A stretch of 64,000 nucleotides of DNA from NCBI RefSeq assembly GCF_005771405.1, contig NZ_VAUA01000005.1, positions 310,001 through 374,000 on the forward strand, read 5' to 3'. This document shows positions 45,909 through 54,069 of the stretch, piece by piece (positions within the stretch are counted from its first letter, which is position 1; each line of letters starts with the position of its first letter). Source of the stretch: Parasedimentitalea maritima (GTDB taxonomy: Bacteria > Pseudomonadota > Alphaproteobacteria > Rhodobacterales > Rhodobacteraceae). The translations under genes were made by a program, and so were the position numbers. The notes beneath the pieces were generated by a model. It did no database searches and was not told the origin of the DNA. It saw only the letters and a list, made by a program, of their open reading frames with translations.

Positions 45909-46847
45909 TCAGTACAAAACGTTCTGTGCGACTGGGGTATCGATGTTGTCTTTTGTGACCATCACAACACCGGTGTCGATGAAGTTGGTGATCTCGTTGC
46001 CAGCCAGCAGATCAGCGATGGCATTCACACCCAGCTCACCCATCTGGAACGAGCCCTGAACGGCAGTCGACAAAAGGGTGCCGCTTTTGACCATGTCTTG
46101 CAGGTCCGCGTTGCCGTCAAAACCGATGGCAGTCAATTGGCCAGCTTTGCCTGCTTGCTCAATTGCGCGGCCCATGCCGATTGCTGTTGGTTCGTTTGCA
46201 CCAAAGATACCAACCAGCTTGTTTGCAGCTAGAATATCAGTGGTTTGGTTCAGTGCGGTTGCCATTTGCGACTGCGAGTAGAACGGGCCAACGATCTCGA
46301 TATCCGAGCTTTCACCGATATGTTTTACAAAGCAGCCAACACGGCCGATTTCTGAACCAACGCCAGCGACATATGACATCACGGCCACTTTGCCTGAGGT
46401 GCCGACAGAGTCGATCATCATCTGAGCAGCCTGTTCACCCGCTGCGCAGTTGTCTGTGGACAGGAAGGTTTGGTAGTACTTCTCGTTGCCTTCGGCTAGG
46501 CCACTATCAATGATAGCAACAGGGATGCCGCTTTCATATGCGCGCTTTACCACAGGGGCGAGTGCCTCTGGATCAGATGGCGCCAAAACTATGCCGGAAA
46601 CGCCGCGGTTGATTGCGTTCTCGACCAGGGCGACCTGATCTGCAATCGCAGATTCAGCGGCTGGGCCGTTGAATGTCATCGTGTGATCGCTGTGACCTTC
46701 AATAGCCGCTGTCGCGCCTTTGTTGACGTTCTGCCAGAAGCTGGAGTTCGTCGTTTTCACGATCACGGCGATCTCGCCGGCCGATGCGACTGTAGCTGCA
46801 GTTGCTAGGATGCCTGTAGCTAACGCTGTTGTCAGTAGTTTCTTCAT
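45909..46847 (-). CDS. Periplasmic sugar-binding protein of the ABC importer
   Basis: A 312-residue RbsB-like binding protein. The signal peptide is residues 1-23 (LLTTALATGILATAATVASA). The periplasmic-binding fold type I has EIAVIVKTTNSSFWQNVNKGA at the start of the mature chain, GVSGIVLAPSDPEALAPVV near 85, and LVGIFGANEPTAIGMGRAIE near 215. Two cysteines (in STDNCAAGEQ and GRVGCFVKH) may pair. It delivers a sugar, by context L-galactose, L-fucose or a related compound. It lies 42 bases downstream of the permease and is followed by a perfect stem-loop. Confidence 0.92.
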   Translation of the reverse strand: MKKLLTTALATGILATAATVASAGEIAVIVKTTNSSFWQNVNKGATAAIEGHSDHTMTFNGPAAESAIADQVALVENAINRGVSGIVLAPSDPEALAPVVKRAYESGIPVAIIDSGLAEGNEKYYQTFLSTDNCAAGEQAAQMMIDSVGTSGKVAVMSYVAGVGSEIGRVGCFVKHIGESSDIEIVGPFYSQSQMATALNQTTDILAANKLVGIFGANEPTAIGMGRAIEQAGKAGQLTAIGFDGNADLQDMVKSGTLLSTAVQGSFQMGELGVNAIADLLAGNEITNFIDTGVVMVTKDNIDTPVAQNVLY

Positions 46848-46889
46848 GGTTTCCTCCCGTTAAAACTAGTTCTTGGTGATTGAGTTTGG

Positions 46890-47903
46890 TTAGTTCCGGT
46901 TCCGGATTTGGTCGATGTAGACCGCGCCGATCACGACGATCCCGATGATGATTTGTTGAATAAAGGCAGAGGTGCCTGCCATGTTCAGGCCATTTCGCAG
47001 CACACCGATGATAAAGGCGCCGATCATGCTGCCTGAGATGCTGCCAACACCACCCATCAGCGAAGCGCCACCAATGACCGAGGCCGCAATGGCATCAAGT
47101 TCGTACATCACACCTTCGTTGGGCTGCACTGTGACAAGGCGTGACATCAGTACCATTCCGGCAAGTCCCGCCAGTGCACCTGAAGCGGTGTAGGCCCAGA
47201 TTTTGGTTCGGTCGACTTTTACACCGGAAAGGCGCGCTGCTTCTTCATTTGATCCGACTGAGAAGATGTGGCGACCAATCTGACGGCGCTGCAACAAGAA
47301 CCCGCCAATCAGTGCCATTACGACCAACAGGACTGCTGGATAAGGAATGCCTGGGAATATCACCTTGGGAAAACCATTGGCCTGCATTTCGACAATGCGG
47401 AAAAACGAGCCATTGCCCAGTTGTCCAAAGGCTTCGCCAAGGCGGCTGATAGGGGCTGCACCCGTCAATTGCAGTGCTACTCCACGCGCAATCATCATCA
47501 TGCCCAGTGTTGCCACAAACGGAGTAATCCGCAGTTTCGTTATTACAAGACCATTGATGAATCCGCAAAACGCACCGGCTAGAATTCCGAAAGCCATAGC
47601 TGGCATGACTGGGACGCCAGCCTTGATCGCCAGCCCGGCAACCACACCGGACAAGGCAAGGACTGAGCCGACGCTCAGATCAATGCCGCCGGTGATAATC
47701 ACCAATGTCATACCAATGGCCAGTAGCCCGATAACGGAGGTTTGCAGAAGAACAGTCAAACCGTTATTCACTGAGAGAAAGGCTGGACTGGTAAAGGAGA
47801 ACGCCAGTATCAGCAGCAGCAGTGTCAGTAGAGCTGACAGTTTGTGCAGGCTTGATCCGGTCGGCAAGAACCGCAATTTAGTGTTGCCATTAGTGTTGGA
47901 CAT
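46890..47903 (-). CDS. Sugar ABC transporter permease
   Basis: A 337-residue membrane permease of the RbsC/FrcC type, with about nine to ten hydrophobic segments. The conserved IGMTLVIITGGIDLSVGSVLALSGV stretch lies near residue 65, and LNGLVITKLRITPFVATLGM-like sequence (INGLVITKLRITPFVATLGM) near 120. The EEAARLSGVKVDRTKIWAY segment near 215 is the coupling loop toward the ATPase. The ATG at 47903 starts MSNTNGNTK after GGGGAG; the ATG at 47930 has no ribosome site. It is the first gene of the five-gene unit permease, binding protein, ATPase, dehydrogenase, dehydratase. Confidence 0.92.
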   Translation of the reverse strand: MSNTNGNTKLRFLPTGSSLHKLSALLTLLLLILAFSFTSPAFLSVNNGLTVLLQTSVIGLLAIGMTLVIITGGIDLSVGSVLALSGVVAGLAIKAGVPVMPAMAFGILAGAFCGFINGLVITKLRITPFVATLGMMMIARGVALQLTGAAPISRLGEAFGQLGNGSFFRIVEMQANGFPKVIFPGIPYPAVLLVVMALIGGFLLQRRQIGRHIFSVGSNEEAARLSGVKVDRTKIWAYTASGALAGLAGMVLMSRLVTVQPNEGVMYELDAIAASVIGGASLMGGVGSISGSMIGAFIIGVLRNGLNMAGTSAFIQQIIIGIVVIGAVYIDQIRNRN

Positions 47904-47978
47904 GGTTGTTCTTGCTCCCCGAAAAGACATAAGCTGTCTTTAATAATAATAAACATATTGGCGAGAAGTTGACCCGTC

Positions 47979-48005
47979 AAATGTTTTTAATTTTTTTGAA
48001 CATTT
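47979..48005. promoter_or_regulatory. Candidate GntR operator, site 1
   Basis: An inverted repeat AAATGTT...AACATTT (47979-47985, 47999-48005) with an A/T-rich centre, 74 bases upstream of the permease start and 38-50 bases upstream of the GntR gene. A similar dyad is at 51091-51119 between the other two divergent operons of the locus. Recognition by the local GntR protein is inferred. Confidence 0.55.
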
Positions 48006-48042
48006 CAAAAAAAACAGGTATAACGGGCCAACCGAGAGAGGA

Positions 48043-48960
48043 ATGATACGACCTATGGCAAGGACCAATACCCGCTTCGTTGAGGCATACAATGAACTCT
48101 TAAACCTTTGTGATCAATTGGAAGTTGGGGCGTATTTGCCGTCTGAAAATGCCTTGTCCGCCCAGTTGGGCGTTAGCAGAACCGTGATCCGAAGTGCTCT
48201 GACACGGCTGGATGACTGCTCCATTATTGCGCTCGATGGCCGTGAAAAAATCCTAAGGCGTCATTCGAATGCGGAAGATCGGTTGGAGGGGCCGCCCGTT
48301 TTGTTGGGAATCGAGGAACTGGAGAGCCGATTCCTAGACTGGGTTTTGCGTATGGATGTTCCGCCCGGTACCGTGCTGAATGTCGCGCAACTCTCTAAGG
48401 ACTTTTCTGTGGCGACCCATACCTTGCAGGAGTTCTTCTCGTCACTCAGCCGTTTTGGTATTGTCGTGCGCAGGCCGCGCGGAGGTTGGGTGCTGCTAGG
48501 ATTCACCAAGAACTACGCGGTGGAATTGTCAGATTTTCGAACCGTTTTGGAATTGAATTCCGTACGTCATCTTGCTGCCCTTCCACTGGATCACGAAATT
48601 TGGGCCCGTCTAGATAGTCTGGAACAGGAGCATTTGGATCTGTTGCAGCGCATTGACAAAGATTTCCATGATTTTTCACCCCTCGATGAAAAATTTCACG
48701 CTGTCATCAACAGTGTGGTCGTAAACCGGTTCGTCAAAGAGTTTCAAAAAATCATTTCTCTCGTGTTCCACTACCACTTTCAGTGGAACAAAACCCACGA
48801 GCGCGAACGAAACGAAGATGCCATTCGTGAGCATCTTGCGCTGATCGAGGCGCTGCGCAGTCGAGATGCAGATAAGGCTGAGGCGGCCGCGCGTCGCCAT
48901 CTTGCCACCTCTAAGCAAACACTATTGTCCTCGTTAGAGACCAATAGCCACGCGACCTAA
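48043..48960 (+). CDS. GntR-family (FadR subfamily) transcriptional regulator
   Basis: A 305-residue regulator. The winged helix-turn-helix occupies about residues 15-80 (LEVGAYLPSENALSAQLGVSRTVIRSALTRLDDCSI). The C-terminal helical FCD-type effector domain (FRTVLELNSVRHLAALPLDH, LDEKFHAVINSVVVNRFVKEF with metal-type His) reaches to the end. It is somewhat longer than most, with an extra middle part that looks like a second HTH-like segment (VAQLSKDFSVATHTLQEFFSS). Starts at 48043 or 48055 are both possible. It is divergent from the importer operon and convergent by 4 bases with the aldo/keto reductase gene. It likely controls the whole locus. Confidence 0.85.
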   Translation: MIRPMARTNTRFVEAYNELLNLCDQLEVGAYLPSENALSAQLGVSRTVIRSALTRLDDCSIIALDGREKILRRHSNAEDRLEGPPVLLGIEELESRFLDWVLRMDVPPGTVLNVAQLSKDFSVATHTLQEFFSSLSRFGIVVRRPRGGWVLLGFTKNYAVELSDFRTVLELNSVRHLAALPLDHEIWARLDSLEQEHLDLLQRIDKDFHDFSPLDEKFHAVINSVVVNRFVKEFQKIISLVFHYHFQWNKTHERERNEDAIREHLALIEALRSRDADKAEAAARRHLATSKQTLLSSLETNSHAT

Positions 48961-49937
48961 GTGGTGACAAAAGTCATTGCTGCGTCTGACAATTGTTTGT
49001 TGGCGGCATCAAGATTGCGTTGCAGCGAACTGACTTTGCCGGTTCCCAGCAAGACAGAGCAGGCCGCGGGATGATGCAGTGCAAATTGCAATGATGCCTC
49101 TGCCAAGGATAGGCCAACTGCTTTTGCGCTGTCCTGCAAGGCTGTCACTTCGTCTAATATTTCTTGTGAGGCTGGCGCATAGTCAAACCAAGCCCCCGGT
49201 TTTGGCCCGGTTGCCAGAATGCCTGAATTGAAGATCCCACCGAGCACCAAACTGGTGCCTTGCTGGGCACATAAGTCCAGCAACTCGGCTTCGGCCTCGC
49301 GGTCTAACAGGGTCAGTCGTCCCGCAAGCAGAATGACGTCTAATGGTGTCTGTTTCACCACGTCGATGCAGATTTGACTTTCGTTCACGCCAAGTCCGAT
49401 CGCTCCTATACGTCCGGCTTGCTTTAGGTCTTGCAGTGCAGACATGCCTGATCCCATCAGGTCTTCCATATGGCGAGCGCCGCTGGCTGCGCCGTGGGTG
49501 TAGTCGCCGATGTCATGCACAAACACAATCTCAACGCGGGAGGTTCCCAGCCGTTCGCAACTGCTCTCAAAGCTTTCTAGAATGCCGTCTGCTGAATAGT
49601 CATAGCGAACCGCATTTGGCAAAGGTTGAACAAATCCGTCGGCTTCGGCCAATTGAGGGCCAGGTGACAAGACCCGTCCCACCTTGGTGGACAACACATA
49701 GTCGTCGCGTGGTATATCCTTGAAAAAGTCGCCCATCCGTTGTTCGGACAAACCGCGCCCATAGTGGGGGGCCGTGTCAAAATAGCGGATTCCGGCGGAC
49801 CAGGCGTGTTGCAGGACATCGGTCACGTCGCTGTCACGAACGACATGGCCAAGATTGCCAAGGCTGGCACCGCCCAACGATAGAGACGTTACTGAGATAT
49901 CGGTTTTGCCGACGCAGTTTGTCTTAAGGGGCATCAC
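48957..49937 (-). CDS. Aldo/keto reductase, L-fucose / L-galactose 1-dehydrogenase-like
   Basis: A 326-residue aldo/keto reductase of the D-threo-aldose (L-fucose) 1-dehydrogenase group. The catalytic tetrad is visible: Asp in RYFDTAPHYGRGLSEQRMG (with Tyr), Lys in LSTKVGR, and His in VFVHDIGDYTHG. The C-terminal GTGKVSSLQRNLDAA binds the cofactor phosphate or adenine. Such enzymes oxidise L-fucose, L-galactose or D-arabinose at C1 to the lactone. This is the first step of the inferred pathway. It overlaps the mannitol-dehydrogenase-like gene by 4 bases and is its downstream partner. Confidence 0.85.
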   Translation of the reverse strand: MMPLKTNCVGKTDISVTSLSLGGASLGNLGHVVRDSDVTDVLQHAWSAGIRYFDTAPHYGRGLSEQRMGDFFKDIPRDDYVLSTKVGRVLSPGPQLAEADGFVQPLPNAVRYDYSADGILESFESSCERLGTSRVEIVFVHDIGDYTHGAASGARHMEDLMGSGMSALQDLKQAGRIGAIGLGVNESQICIDVVKQTPLDVILLAGRLTLLDREAEAELLDLCAQQGTSLVLGGIFNSGILATGPKPGAWFDYAPASQEILDEVTALQDSAKAVGLSLAEASLQFALHHPAACSVLLGTGKVSSLQRNLDAANKQLSDAAMTFVTT

Positions 49938-51061
49938 GCTGTTTCCTTATTATAGGCCACAATCTCGGTCAGAATTGGCTTGATAGAGTGGTCACCTTGG
50001 GCCTTGGCCCAGTCCAACATCGCAGCGATCCGGCGCGTTACCTTCTGGCTGTGGTTTTGCGAAATATCCGCAATCCGGTGATCCAGAAATGGATTTGAAA
50101 ACCGCTCTATTGTTGTGTCAACGTAAGGATCGAATTGATCCTCAAGCCCTGCCGCAACAAAGGCGGGCCTAACCTCGTTGTTCAGCACGTCTTTCAGGCT
50201 AGTCAGTTCGGTCGTATCCTGAACCAAATTTCGAACGAAAATGTCCTGTGAACCGCGTGCTCTCAACCATCGATCAGCCAGAAGCGTGTGACCAAGGTTG
50301 AGGATGAATAGCTTTAGAGATTCGATTTCGCCCAATGACGGAACAACTTGTACCGAGGGATGATCACAGGGTAACGTTATTCCCGGCTGATCCTCTATCG
50401 CCCAAAGCGCATAGGGTTCAGCCACAGCACCTGCAGGTTCGATTGGTTGCGACACAATCCGATCCACCAGTGAGTTCACCCAGACAACGTCACGGTCAAG
50501 ATAGTTGCGGAACTCAACAGGATCTTGTTCGGCCAACTGCATCACCCGGCGTTTCAGAACCGTTCCATTGTCTGCTATCAGCTCCATTGGCATGATCTGT
50601 ATAGGTGCAGCCCCCGCCGCAAAACGCAGGCGCAATAAGTGGGTCAGCTTGGCTGGATAGGACATGACCTGATCAAATTGCAAAGCCGAGTCTCTAGCAT
50701 TGGGCGCAAACCCAGCGTCCCCTGTGTTTGACAGAACAATCTGCGCTTCGTTCACAAAAATGCGCGCGATCTGCACCCAATCGCACTCAGTCGATAGTGC
50801 TCGGATGACGCTTTTGACTTCGATTGTTTCTTGCTGCCGCTGCCCACCTTTCAGACCTTCGATCCGCACTGGGTAAGACCCTATCAAGGCACCCAGACGC
50901 TTAGCTCGCGCTGGATTGCCAGAGCTTTGCACCACGGTAATCGGCCCAACATCCTGACCGGCCTCCATCGCCTGAGACAGGAATAAATCGGCATGGGCTT
51001 GCAAAAACCGGCTGGTACCAAACTGGAGGATAGGGGTGGTTCGCACGAATTTTCCTTTCAC
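49934..51061 (-). CDS. Mannitol dehydrogenase-family protein, tagaturonate reductase-like
   Basis: A 375-residue polyol-specific long-chain dehydrogenase. The N-terminal NAD motif is PILQFGTSRFLQAHADLFL (residues 10-28), the middle has LSNTGDAGF and MPMELIADNG (with the family's N-x-T and E-x-x-x-[DN]-N-G patterns), VNSLVDRIV near 175, and the catalytic-type Lys region LKLFILNLGHTLLAD near 255. At 375 residues it is shorter than E. coli UxaB (483) and mannitol 2-dehydrogenase. Reduction of D-tagaturonate to D-altronate is inferred from the neighbours. It is divergent from the lactonase operon. Confidence 0.78.
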   Translation of the reverse strand: MKGKFVRTTPILQFGTSRFLQAHADLFLSQAMEAGQDVGPITVVQSSGNPARAKRLGALIGSYPVRIEGLKGGQRQQETIEVKSVIRALSTECDWVQIARIFVNEAQIVLSNTGDAGFAPNARDSALQFDQVMSYPAKLTHLLRLRFAAGAAPIQIMPMELIADNGTVLKRRVMQLAEQDPVEFRNYLDRDVVWVNSLVDRIVSQPIEPAGAVAEPYALWAIEDQPGITLPCDHPSVQVVPSLGEIESLKLFILNLGHTLLADRWLRARGSQDIFVRNLVQDTTELTSLKDVLNNEVRPAFVAAGLEDQFDPYVDTTIERFSNPFLDHRIADISQNHSQKVTRRIAAMLDWAKAQGDHSIKPILTEIVAYNKETA

Positions 51062-51090
51062 AGGCGTTGACCGAGATCAGCACTTTACCT

Positions 51091-51119
51091 GAAATGTTTT
51101 TAATTATACAAAACAATTC
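51091..51119. promoter_or_regulatory. Candidate GntR operator, site 2
   Basis: An imperfect dyad GAAATGTTTT...AAAACAATTC (51091-51100, 51110-51119) around TAATTATAC, exactly 29-30 bases from the starts of both divergent genes. It shares AAATGTTTTTAATT with site 1 at 47979, which supports a common regulator. Confidence 0.55.
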
Positions 51120-51148
51120 GAGTCAAGTAGGCATGATGGGAACTTGAG

Positions 51149-52000
51149 ATGGTCGAGCCTGTAAAAATCGATGCACACCAGCATTTCTGGCAAATTTCGC
51201 GTGGTGACTATGATTGGATGACAGACGAGGTCGCGGACATCCGTCATGACATCCTGCCGCCAGACCTGTCGTCACTGATTGATCATCACGGTATTACAGG
51301 AACAGTTGTGGTTCAGGCTGCAGCGACCGTGGCCGAAACAGAGTTTTTGCTTGGATTGGCGGAACAAACCAATTTCATCAAAGGTGTTGTGGGGTGGGTT
51401 GATCTTGATGACATCGATGCGCCGCAGACCTTGGATCGTTTAATGCAATCCACTGCCTTCAAAGGCGTGCGGCCAATGCTGCAAGACATCGAAGATACCA
51501 ATTGGATTTCCCGGCCTAAGGTTAAAGCCAATCTCGTAGCGCTGGCGGAACGAGGACTGCGGTTGGATGCTCTTGTTGTGCCACGCCACTTAAAAGTCTT
51601 GGCTCAGGTGGCTAAGGAGCTGCCGGAACTTGCAATCGTCATCGACCATTGCGCCAAACCTGAGATTGCGGATGAGGCAGACGCTGGGGAAGCTTGGCGC
51701 GATGGCATGGCCTGTTTGGCCGAACTGCCTAACCTTATGTGCAAAATCTCGGGCCTCGCCAATGAAGCCGGGTCTGGGTGGGGCGTAGAGCAATTGCAGC
51801 CCGTTGTTGATCATGTCCTGCGTCAGTTCGGCGCTGACAGGATTATGTGGGGCAGCGACTGGCCGGTCTTGAACCTTGTCGGTGATTACGATCGATGGCG
51901 CGCAGTTTCTGCACAGTTGTTACAAGGGTGTCCCGACCAAGATCGTGCAGCAATCTATGGTGGCACTGCTGTTAAGTTTTATGGATTGGAATTTGACTAA
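51149..52000 (+). CDS. Amidohydrolase-family lactonase (L-fuconolactonase-like)
   Basis: A 283-residue TIM-barrel hydrolase of the amidohydrolase-2 family. The metal-binding DAHQHFW lies at residues 6-12. VVQAAATVAETEFLL near 52, RLDALVVPRH near 140, and the active-site VIDHCAKPEI and IMWGSDWPVLNL near 164 and 231 follow. Close relatives open L-fucono- or L-galactono-1,5-lactone, also L-rhamnono-lactone. It would convert the product of the aldo/keto reductase to the aldonate. Its stop overlaps the start of the kinase gene by one base. It begins the second divergent operon of the locus. Confidence 0.87.
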   Translation: MVEPVKIDAHQHFWQISRGDYDWMTDEVADIRHDILPPDLSSLIDHHGITGTVVVQAAATVAETEFLLGLAEQTNFIKGVVGWVDLDDIDAPQTLDRLMQSTAFKGVRPMLQDIEDTNWISRPKVKANLVALAERGLRLDALVVPRHLKVLAQVAKELPELAIVIDHCAKPEIADEADAGEAWRDGMACLAELPNLMCKISGLANEAGSGWGVEQLQPVVDHVLRQFGADRIMWGSDWPVLNLVGDYDRWRAVSAQLLQGCPDQDRAAIYGGTAVKFYGLEFD

Positions 52001-53241
52001 TGACTTATCGCGTTGTCTGTATAGGCGAACCATTGGCCGAAATCTCGCGCCAGAAACCCAAACTAAGTGTCGGGTTTGGTGGTGATACTCTCAATACCGC
52101 AATCTACTGCGCGCGCGAAGTTCAGGGGCAAGATGTAGCAGTTCATTATGTCACTGCGGTTGGCCAAGATGTGCTTTCCAACAGCGTGGTCGAATTGATG
52201 CAAAGCGAGGGCATTGGCACAGACTATGTCTCCCGCGACCCACACCGTCAGATCGGAATCTATGCCATCCAAAATGACGAACGGGGCGAGCGCAGTTTTC
52301 ACTATTGGCGCGATGCATCTGCCGCACGTGAGATGTTCAAGTCCGAGACATCGCTGCATCTGGAAGCCATTAAGGCGGCAGATCTTGCCTATCTATCGGG
52401 CATCACACTGGCGATCCTGACGCAAGACGCGCGGGACCGGCTCTGGATCGCTCTGGCAGAGCGCCGCAAGTCAGGACTCCAGGTGGCGTTTGACTCCAAC
52501 TATCGGCCCAAACTGTGGGAAACACCTGAGATCGCCCGTCGTGAAATAGCCCGGTTCTGGGAAATTTCAGATATCGCTCTTCCGTCAGAAGAAGATGAAT
52601 CCGATTTATTCGGAGACAGGGACAATGCGGCAATTGTTGATCGTATCATGACTTCTGGGGCAAAAAAGGGTGCCTTAAAATGTGGAGCAGATGGACCTGT
52701 TTCTTTGCCTCTCTCGGTGAAGACCCAGGTTTTTGCAGCAGCCGAAACTGTTGTTGATACAACAGGTGCAGGTGACAGTTTCAATGGCGCGTATCTGGCT
52801 TCGATTGTTTGCAAAAAGACGCACAATACGGCCCTGGCATCAGCACATGATCTGGCCTGCCGCGTAGTCGGTCAGCAGGGCGCGATCTTGCCAAAGACCC
52901 AGTCTGTGACGCCGCAACGCATGGGCAGTGTGATCCAGCTCAAACCCGAGCACCTTGATGAATACAAACGCCTTCATGCGGATGTCTGGCCGGGTGTTTT
53001 ACAGCGGCTGCGTTCGTCTAACTTCAGCAACTATTCGATTTATCTGAAACATCCAGAATGTCTGATGTTCGGGTATTTTGAATACACGGGCAGTGACTTT
53101 GCGGCTGATAACGCTGCCATCGCCGCCGATCCAATCACCAAAGACTGGTGGGCGGTCTGTGGCCCAATGCAAGAGCCGTTCGAGACACGCGCCGATGGCG
53201 AGTGGTGGGCAGAGATGGAAGAGGTCTTCCATCTGGACTAG
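52000..53241 (+). CDS. KDG kinase-like sugar kinase fused to a rhamnose/fucose mutarotase domain
   Basis: A 413-residue two-domain protein. Residues 1-305 are a PfkB kinase like 2-keto-3-deoxygluconate kinase: GFGGDTLNTAIYCAR near 27, and the catalytic loop VVDTTGAGDSFNGAYLA near 250 with the catalytic Asp. Residues 307-413 form an L-rhamnose/L-fucose mutarotase-type domain (RMGSVIQLKPEHLDEYKRLH, VWPGVLQRL, NYSIYLKHPECLMFGYFEY, DPITKDWWAVCGPMQEPF). No stop or frameshift lies between them. The kinase would make KDPG from KDG; the mutarotase would interconvert anomers of the incoming sugar. The mutarotase is usually a separate small protein, so the fusion is unusual. Confidence 0.88.
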   Translation: MTYRVVCIGEPLAEISRQKPKLSVGFGGDTLNTAIYCAREVQGQDVAVHYVTAVGQDVLSNSVVELMQSEGIGTDYVSRDPHRQIGIYAIQNDERGERSFHYWRDASAAREMFKSETSLHLEAIKAADLAYLSGITLAILTQDARDRLWIALAERRKSGLQVAFDSNYRPKLWETPEIARREIARFWEISDIALPSEEDESDLFGDRDNAAIVDRIMTSGAKKGALKCGADGPVSLPLSVKTQVFAAAETVVDTTGAGDSFNGAYLASIVCKKTHNTALASAHDLACRVVGQQGAILPKTQSVTPQRMGSVIQLKPEHLDEYKRLHADVWPGVLQRLRSSNFSNYSIYLKHPECLMFGYFEYTGSDFAADNAAIAADPITKDWWAVCGPMQEPFETRADGEWWAEMEEVFHLD

Positions 53242-53296
53242 CGTGCTGCCGCTCTGTCTGCGCGGCTGGTAGAACTCTCAGTATAGAAATGGATTT

Positions 53297-54049
53297 ATGA
53301 TGGCTCAACTTGAAGGACGACTTGCAGGAAAGACGGCACTGATCACGGCTGCCGGGCAAGGCATAGGCCGCGCCACCGCTGAATTGTATGCCCTGCAAGG
53401 GGCAACGGTAATCGCTACGGATGTGAACGATGCGTCTCTGAAGGAATTGGAGGTCGTGGATGGCGTGTCTGCGGTGAAACTAGATGTCACTGACGCTCAG
53501 GCTGTCAAGGACGTGCTCGGCCAAGCTGGCCCGCTGGATGTCCTGTTCAACTGCGCAGGTGTTGTGGCCAATGGCACAATCCTGGAGTGCTCCAAAGAGG
53601 ACTGGGATTTCAGTTTTAACCTGAACGTGACGGCCATGTTCCAAATGATCCAGACCGCACTGCCTGCAATGTTGGAGAATGGTGGCGGGTCGATCATCAA
53701 TATGTCCTCCGTCGCGTCGTCGATCAAAGGCGTGCCAAACAGATTTGCTTACTGCGCCTCTAAGGCAGCGGTAATTGGACTGACCAAATCTGTGGCTGCC
53801 GACTACATCAAACAGGGAATTCGGTGCAATGCGATCTGTCCTGGAACGGTTGATAGCCCCTCGATGCATGGACGGTTGCGCGCAACTGGAGACTACGAAA
53901 GCGCCCTTGCGGCATTTATCGACCGGCAGCCTATGGGCCGCATTGGCAAAGCCGAAGAAATCGCGTCGTTGGCCTTGTATCTGGCAAGTGATGAAAGCGC
54001 ATTCACGACAGGTCAGACACATGCCATCGATGGCGGTTGGTCGGTTTAA
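53297..54049 (+). CDS. Short-chain dehydrogenase (2-keto-3-deoxy-L-fuconate 4-dehydrogenase-like)
   Basis: A 250-residue classical SDR. The cofactor motif is TAAGQGIGRAT near residue 17, with NAD preference suggested by the Asp in VIATDVND. NCAGVV near 93, the catalytic Ser in INMSSVAS near 138, and Y-x-x-x-K in FAYCASKAAV near 151 complete the set. It resembles the BDH2-like group, in which some members oxidise 2-keto-3-deoxy-L-fuconate or -L-rhamnonate at C4. It lies between the kinase fusion and the FAH gene, as expected for a branch that ends in pyruvate and lactate. The start may also be the second Met. Confidence 0.83.
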   Translation: MMAQLEGRLAGKTALITAAGQGIGRATAELYALQGATVIATDVNDASLKELEVVDGVSAVKLDVTDAQAVKDVLGQAGPLDVLFNCAGVVANGTILECSKEDWDFSFNLNVTAMFQMIQTALPAMLENGGGSIINMSSVASSIKGVPNRFAYCASKAAVIGLTKSVAADYIKQGIRCNAICPGTVDSPSMHGRLRATGDYESALAAFIDRQPMGRIGKAEEIASLALYLASDESAFTTGQTHAIDGGWSV

Positions 54050-54069
54050 CGAAAGGAAATTGGGAAGAG

